A stretch of DNA of 8,927 nucleotides, from contig JASEJL010000034.1 of assembly GCA_030016465.1 (NCBI GenBank), forward strand, positions 1-8,927, written 5' to 3'. Below the pieces are notes generated by a model. It made no database searches. It saw only the letters and a program-made list of their open reading frames with translations, and was not told where the DNA came from. A program made the position numbers and the translations under genes. Source of the stretch: Patescibacteria group bacterium (GTDB taxonomy: Bacteria; Patescibacteriota; Minisyncoccia; Minisyncoccales; DG-74-1). Shown here piece by piece: positions 7,003-8,927 of this stretch (positions within the stretch are counted from its first letter, which is position 1; every line of letters begins with the position of its first letter).

Positions 7003-7911
7003 ATGTTTACCAGTTTAAAAAGAATATTTAAATTGGGTTGGAAGAGTTTTTTTCGGGATGGGGGATTGGCGGCTGCCACGGTTTTCATTTTGGTTCTAGC
7101 CATTAGTTTAGCTACCTCGCTTTTTCTTTTTCGAGAGCTGAGTCAATTTCTAATTTCGGCATTGGAAGAAAAAGCTGACATCTCGGTTTATTTTAAAGAA
7201 GAAGTGCCAGAGATTGATATTTTAGAAATTAAGGAAGAACTGGCCAAGGTTTCCGAAGTAAAAGAGATAAAATATGTTTCTAAAGAAAAAGCCCTGGCCG
7301 AGTTTGTCCAAAGACACGAAAAGAATCCGGTTTTAATGGCTTCTCTGGAAGCAGTTGGGAGAAATCCCTTTTTAGCCTCTTTGAATATTATGGCCTTAGA
7401 GCCAGGTTACTACCAGACAATTGTTAATTTTTTTGAAAAACTTGGCCAGGAAAATTTGGTTGAAAAGGTTGATTATTATCAAAGAAAACCGGTCATTGAA
7501 GCAATCTTTTCCTTGACTTCTGCCATCAATCGGGCCTTTCTTTTTCTTTCAGTAATTCTGGCGGTACTGGCAATTTTAATCACTTTTAATACCATCAGAT
7601 TAGCTATTTATAATTCTGGAGAGGAAATTAAAATCCAGAGATTGGTTGGTGCTTCCAACTGGTTTATTCGTGGTCCTTTTTTAGTTCAGGGAACAATTTC
7701 CGGAATCTTTGCCGCTTTGATTTGTCTTTTAGTTTTTAGTTTAATTATTTGGGGTTTGAGTCCTAAAATTGAAACTTTATTTCCCAGCCTGAATATTTTC
7801 CAATTTTTTGTCAGCAATTTCTGGCAAATAACTTCAATCCAGTTTGCTACCGGAATTTTACTAGGCGTCATCTCCAGCGGCCTCGCCACCAGAAGATATC
7901 TGAAAGTGTAA
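7003..7911 (+). CDS. ftsX: Cell division protein FtsX
   Basis: A 302-aa membrane partner of FtsE. The layout is the FtsX one: a short cytoplasmic N-terminus (SLKRIFKLGWKSFFRD), TM1 at about 22-44, a large extracytoplasmic domain (about 45-175, with VYFKEEV and YVSKEKAL), then TM2 (about 176-198), TM3 (about 225-250) and TM4 (about 272-292), ending in a basic GLATRRYLKV tail. The conserved EEIKIQRLVGAS loop after TM2 is present. It follows ftsE by 2 nt, so the two are surely co-translated. The peptidoglycan hydrolase or smpB often found next in other bacteria is absent here; the downstream DNA is debris. Confidence 0.95.
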   Translation: MFTSLKRIFKLGWKSFFRDGGLAAATVFILVLAISLATSLFLFRELSQFLISALEEKADISVYFKEEVPEIDILEIKEELAKVSEVKEIKYVSKEKALAEFVQRHEKNPVLMASLEAVGRNPFLASLNIMALEPGYYQTIVNFFEKLGQENLVEKVDYYQRKPVIEAIFSLTSAINRAFLFLSVILAVLAILITFNTIRLAIYNSGEEIKIQRLVGASNWFIRGPFLVQGTISGIFAALICLLVFSLIIWGLSPKIETLFPSLNIFQFFVSNFWQITSIQFATGILLGVISSGLATRRYLKV

Positions 7912-7974
7912 ATTAAGGGTAATTGAATTAACAAGAAACCCTGGCCGTGTTAACGAATTTAACTAGGTAAGTGA

Positions 7975-8127
7975 ATTGAGCAGGATTTAAGGAAAGATAA
8001 ATCTTCTTTAATTCCTGGCTCAGTACGAGACTTCGCTTTTGTTTATGGACTCACAAACCTTGAGAAAAAAATTTTAGACTTTTTTGCAAAAGACGGTTAT
8101 AGTGTTGTCCCATCCAGTTCGTTTTAG
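7975..8127 (+). pseudogene. Orphan reading frame fragment, protein-like but without a start
   Basis: From the TGA at 7972 to the TAG at 8125 a frame of 50 codons stays open and reads like a real protein (IPGSVRDFAFVYGLTN, LEKKILDFFAKDGYSVV). It has no ATG, GTG or TTG at its beginning, so it is at best the C-terminal remnant of a lost gene. I do not recognise the family. It overlaps the minus-strand transposase fragment, and at most one of the two is likely to be of coding origin in 8051-8127. The stretch 7912-7974 before it holds nothing but a weak AGGGT/ACCCT inverted repeat. Confidence 0.3.
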
Positions 8128-8386
8128 GATACAACAGAAAGATTAATCTTTTAGATCTCTGGTAGCCTTTCTCTATTCCTTGGGGATAAACAGTATAGGT
8201 TCTTTGGCAATCTTTACAATATCTTCTTTGTCTTTCAAGAAATCTAATTTTAGTATCTCGGATAATTCTTGAAACTTCTCTAGTATGCCTGATGGTGTTT
8301 GGCGATCCACAATGAGTGCATATTTTAGTTGATTTAAAATCACAAAAAACTTCTGTTATTGGCGAATATACTATTTTAACTCTATC
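8051..8386 (-). pseudogene. Zinc-ribbon transposase N-terminal fragment
   Basis: On the minus strand a frame opens after the TAA at 8387-8389 and runs 111 codons to TGA 8051-8053, with no start codon ahead of its best domain. It encodes a zinc ribbon: CTHCGS (8309-8320 codes the first CxxC), then RQRRYCKDCQRTYTVYP (second CxxC at 8207-8218). The spacing and the RRYCKDC style match the N-terminal zinc-binding domain of IS1/IS1595-type transposases. The DDE catalytic domain is missing and the sequence after KRLIFLLYPK looks unrelated. I infer a decayed insertion sequence remnant; the exact IS family is uncertain. Confidence 0.6.
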
Positions 8387-8394
8387 TTATCTTC

Positions 8395-8439
8395 GTTCCA
8401 AATAAAAATCACTAGCTCGAGGCTAGTGATTTATGGAAC
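8395..8439 (-). terminator. Intrinsic terminator for the minus-strand gap transcript
   Basis: AAATCACTAGC (8406-8416), loop TCGAG, GCTAGTGATTT (8422-8432): a perfect 11-bp stem. Read on the minus strand it runs directly into TTATTT. An outer GTTCCA/TGGAAC pair (8395-8400, 8434-8439) extends it past an internal loop. It lies downstream of the gap remnant and probably served as the original gap terminator. Confidence 0.8.
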
Positions 8440-8513
8440 ACCTACAAACTTTCGAACAATTACTGCCCGACCCTTGTTCTACTTAAGTCGCTACAATTTG
8501 TCACCTACAAACT
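8439..8513. repeat. 12-nt direct repeat CACCTACAAACT
   Basis: CACCTACAAACT occurs at 8439-8450 and again at 8502-8513. The second copy lies in the gap remnant, where it codes for Phe-Val-Gly on the minus strand. The first copy is followed on the minus strand by GTTCCATAA, so it may be a scrap of a third gap tail. The 40 nt between copies hold no gene. Confidence 0.45.
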
Positions 8514-8556
8514 CAGCAAATTCGGCCAAACGGCAAGCATAGGCCCATTCGTTGTC
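8491..8556 (-). pseudogene. Remnant of a diverged GAPDH 3' end
   Basis: Read on the minus strand, 21 codons beginning DNEWAYACRLAEFAEF and ending VGDKL with a TAG stop match the C-terminus of the gap gene at the right edge (19 of 21 residues identical). Third-codon positions differ widely, so it is a diverged homologue rather than a fresh duplicate. The first 20 bases, GCATAGGCCCATTCGTTGTC on the + strand (8537-8556), are identical to 8821-8840. Upstream of Asp the homology stops, 7 nt from the stop of the small gene at 8564. Confidence 0.85.
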
Positions 8557-8563
8557 ACATCAA

Positions 8564-8761
8564 CTAAAATATCTCTAATTGAGCTATTTGTTCTAATTTT
8601 TTGAGCATTTTATTTTGGTTTGTTAAAGATTTGTTTTTAAAATTATTAAACTCTTGTTTAGTTACAAAACTCTTTTCTAAAGCAGGAAATAAAACTTCTT
8701 GATTATAGTCAATTAAAGCCGCGAGAGTTAATTGTTTTTGATCAGATTTTTTTCTTTTCAT
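8564..8761 (-). CDS. Small hypothetical protein with C-terminal coiled-coil character
   Basis: A 65-aa protein starting at ATG 8761 (MKRKKSDQKQ). A longer version from 8794 would run 20 nt into gap, so I prefer the internal Met that gives a clean start after the gap stop. The sequence is basic at the N-terminus, then LAALIDYNQEVLFPALEKSF, then FNNFKNKSLTNQNKMLKKLEQ, a probable amphipathic helix. The pattern resembles short uncharacterised proteins I associate with CPR genomes; no function can be assigned. It lies 13 nt after gap and is likely co-transcribed. It sits in the cassette between the two gap 3' ends. Confidence 0.6.
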   Translation of the reverse strand: MKRKKSDQKQLTLAALIDYNQEVLFPALEKSFVTKQEFNNFKNKSLTNQNKMLKKLEQIAQLEIF

Positions 8762-8774
8762 AGTTTCTAATTTA

Positions 8775-8927
8775 TTATAACTTTTTCCCAACATATTCAG
8801 CGAATTCGGCTAATCTACAGGCATAGGCCCATTCGTTGTCGTACCAGGCGACTACTTTAACCAGATTATCATCTGCCATGGTTAAAGCAGCATCAACAAT
8901 GGCCGAAAAGGAGTTTCCAATGTAGTC
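8775..8927 (-). CDS. gap: Glyceraldehyde-3-phosphate dehydrogenase, C-terminal end (partial)
   Basis: The last 50 codons of gap enter from the right edge on the minus strand and end at TAA 8775-8777. The motifs GNSFSAIVDAALT and VKVVAWYDNEWAYACR are the conserved C-terminal helix and strand of phosphorylating GAPDH, the glycolytic enzyme that converts glyceraldehyde-3-phosphate to 1,3-bisphosphoglycerate. The catalytic Cys and the NAD-binding domain lie outside the window. A second, diverged copy of this gene end lies 219 nt downstream. Confidence 0.93.
   Translation of the reverse strand, partial: DYIGNSFSAIVDAALTMADDNLVKVVAWYDNEWAYACRLAEFAEYVGKKL

Noticed and set aside
7686..7934. Minus-strand frame over the end of ftsX
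   Set aside because: Antisense of transmembrane codons; no independent support.
7987..8011. Inverted repeat TTAAGGAAAGAT/ATCTTCTTTAA as an ftsX terminator
   Set aside because: Imperfect AT-rich stem with no T tract after it.
8564..8794. Longer start for the small gene at 8794
   Set aside because: It would overlap the end of gap by 20 nt; the ATG at 8761 starts cleanly after the gap stop.
1..8927. CRISPR array
   Set aside because: No regularly spaced direct repeats seen; the only repeats are short tandem or paired motifs.

Overview
The window looks like part of a streamlined bacterial genome, most likely Candidate Phyla Radiation (Patescibacteria, Parcubacteria-like). This is an inference from the AT-rich DNA, the small 65-aa gene, the odd tRNA architecture and the style of the envelope proteins; no taxonomic marker settles it. 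UGA is used as a stop (two genes end in TGA) and a peptide chain release factor 2 gene with a UGA frameshift switch is present, so the UGA-to-glycine codes of Gracilibacteria and Absconditabacteria are excluded.

Region 1 (1-4744, + strand) is a two-gene unit. A very large alpha-2-macroglobulin-like (A2M) protein, cut by the left window edge, carries a complete Hint (intein-like) autoprocessing domain exactly where this family has its protease bait region, and its classical thioester motif is lost. It overlaps by ATGA a membrane-anchored MEMO/AmmeMemoRadiSam-B protein whose C-terminal tail looks like the stub of a lost CapA domain. A strong intrinsic terminator (4861-4891) closes the unit.

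Region 2 (4902-5097, + strand) is a tRNA inside a tRNA. A perfect tRNA-Thr(CGU) sits at the tip of an extended anticodon stem of a second tRNA-like molecule, which has intact acceptor, D and T arms and an encoded CCA but no anticodon loop.

Region 3 (5097-7911, + strand) is the conserved prfB-ftsE-ftsX block. prfB begins at the last base of the outer tRNA's CCA and needs a +1 frameshift at CTT-TGA-C. A three-way-junction inverted repeat of about 125 nt separates prfB from ftsE. ftsE and ftsX form the ABC-type divisome complex.

Region 4 (7912-8927) is a scrapyard. It holds an orphan + strand reading frame, a minus-strand fragment of a zinc-ribbon transposase without a start codon, a minus-strand terminator, a 22-codon remnant of a diverged gap (GAPDH) 3' end, a 65-aa minus-strand gene, and then the true 3' end of gap entering from the right edge. 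The remnant and the live gap tail share a 20-bp identical block, so the small gene lies in a cassette flanked by two gap 3' ends, as expected for insertion into a gene end with replacement of that end.

The two observations most worth following are the Hint domain in the A2M bait position and the nested tRNA.
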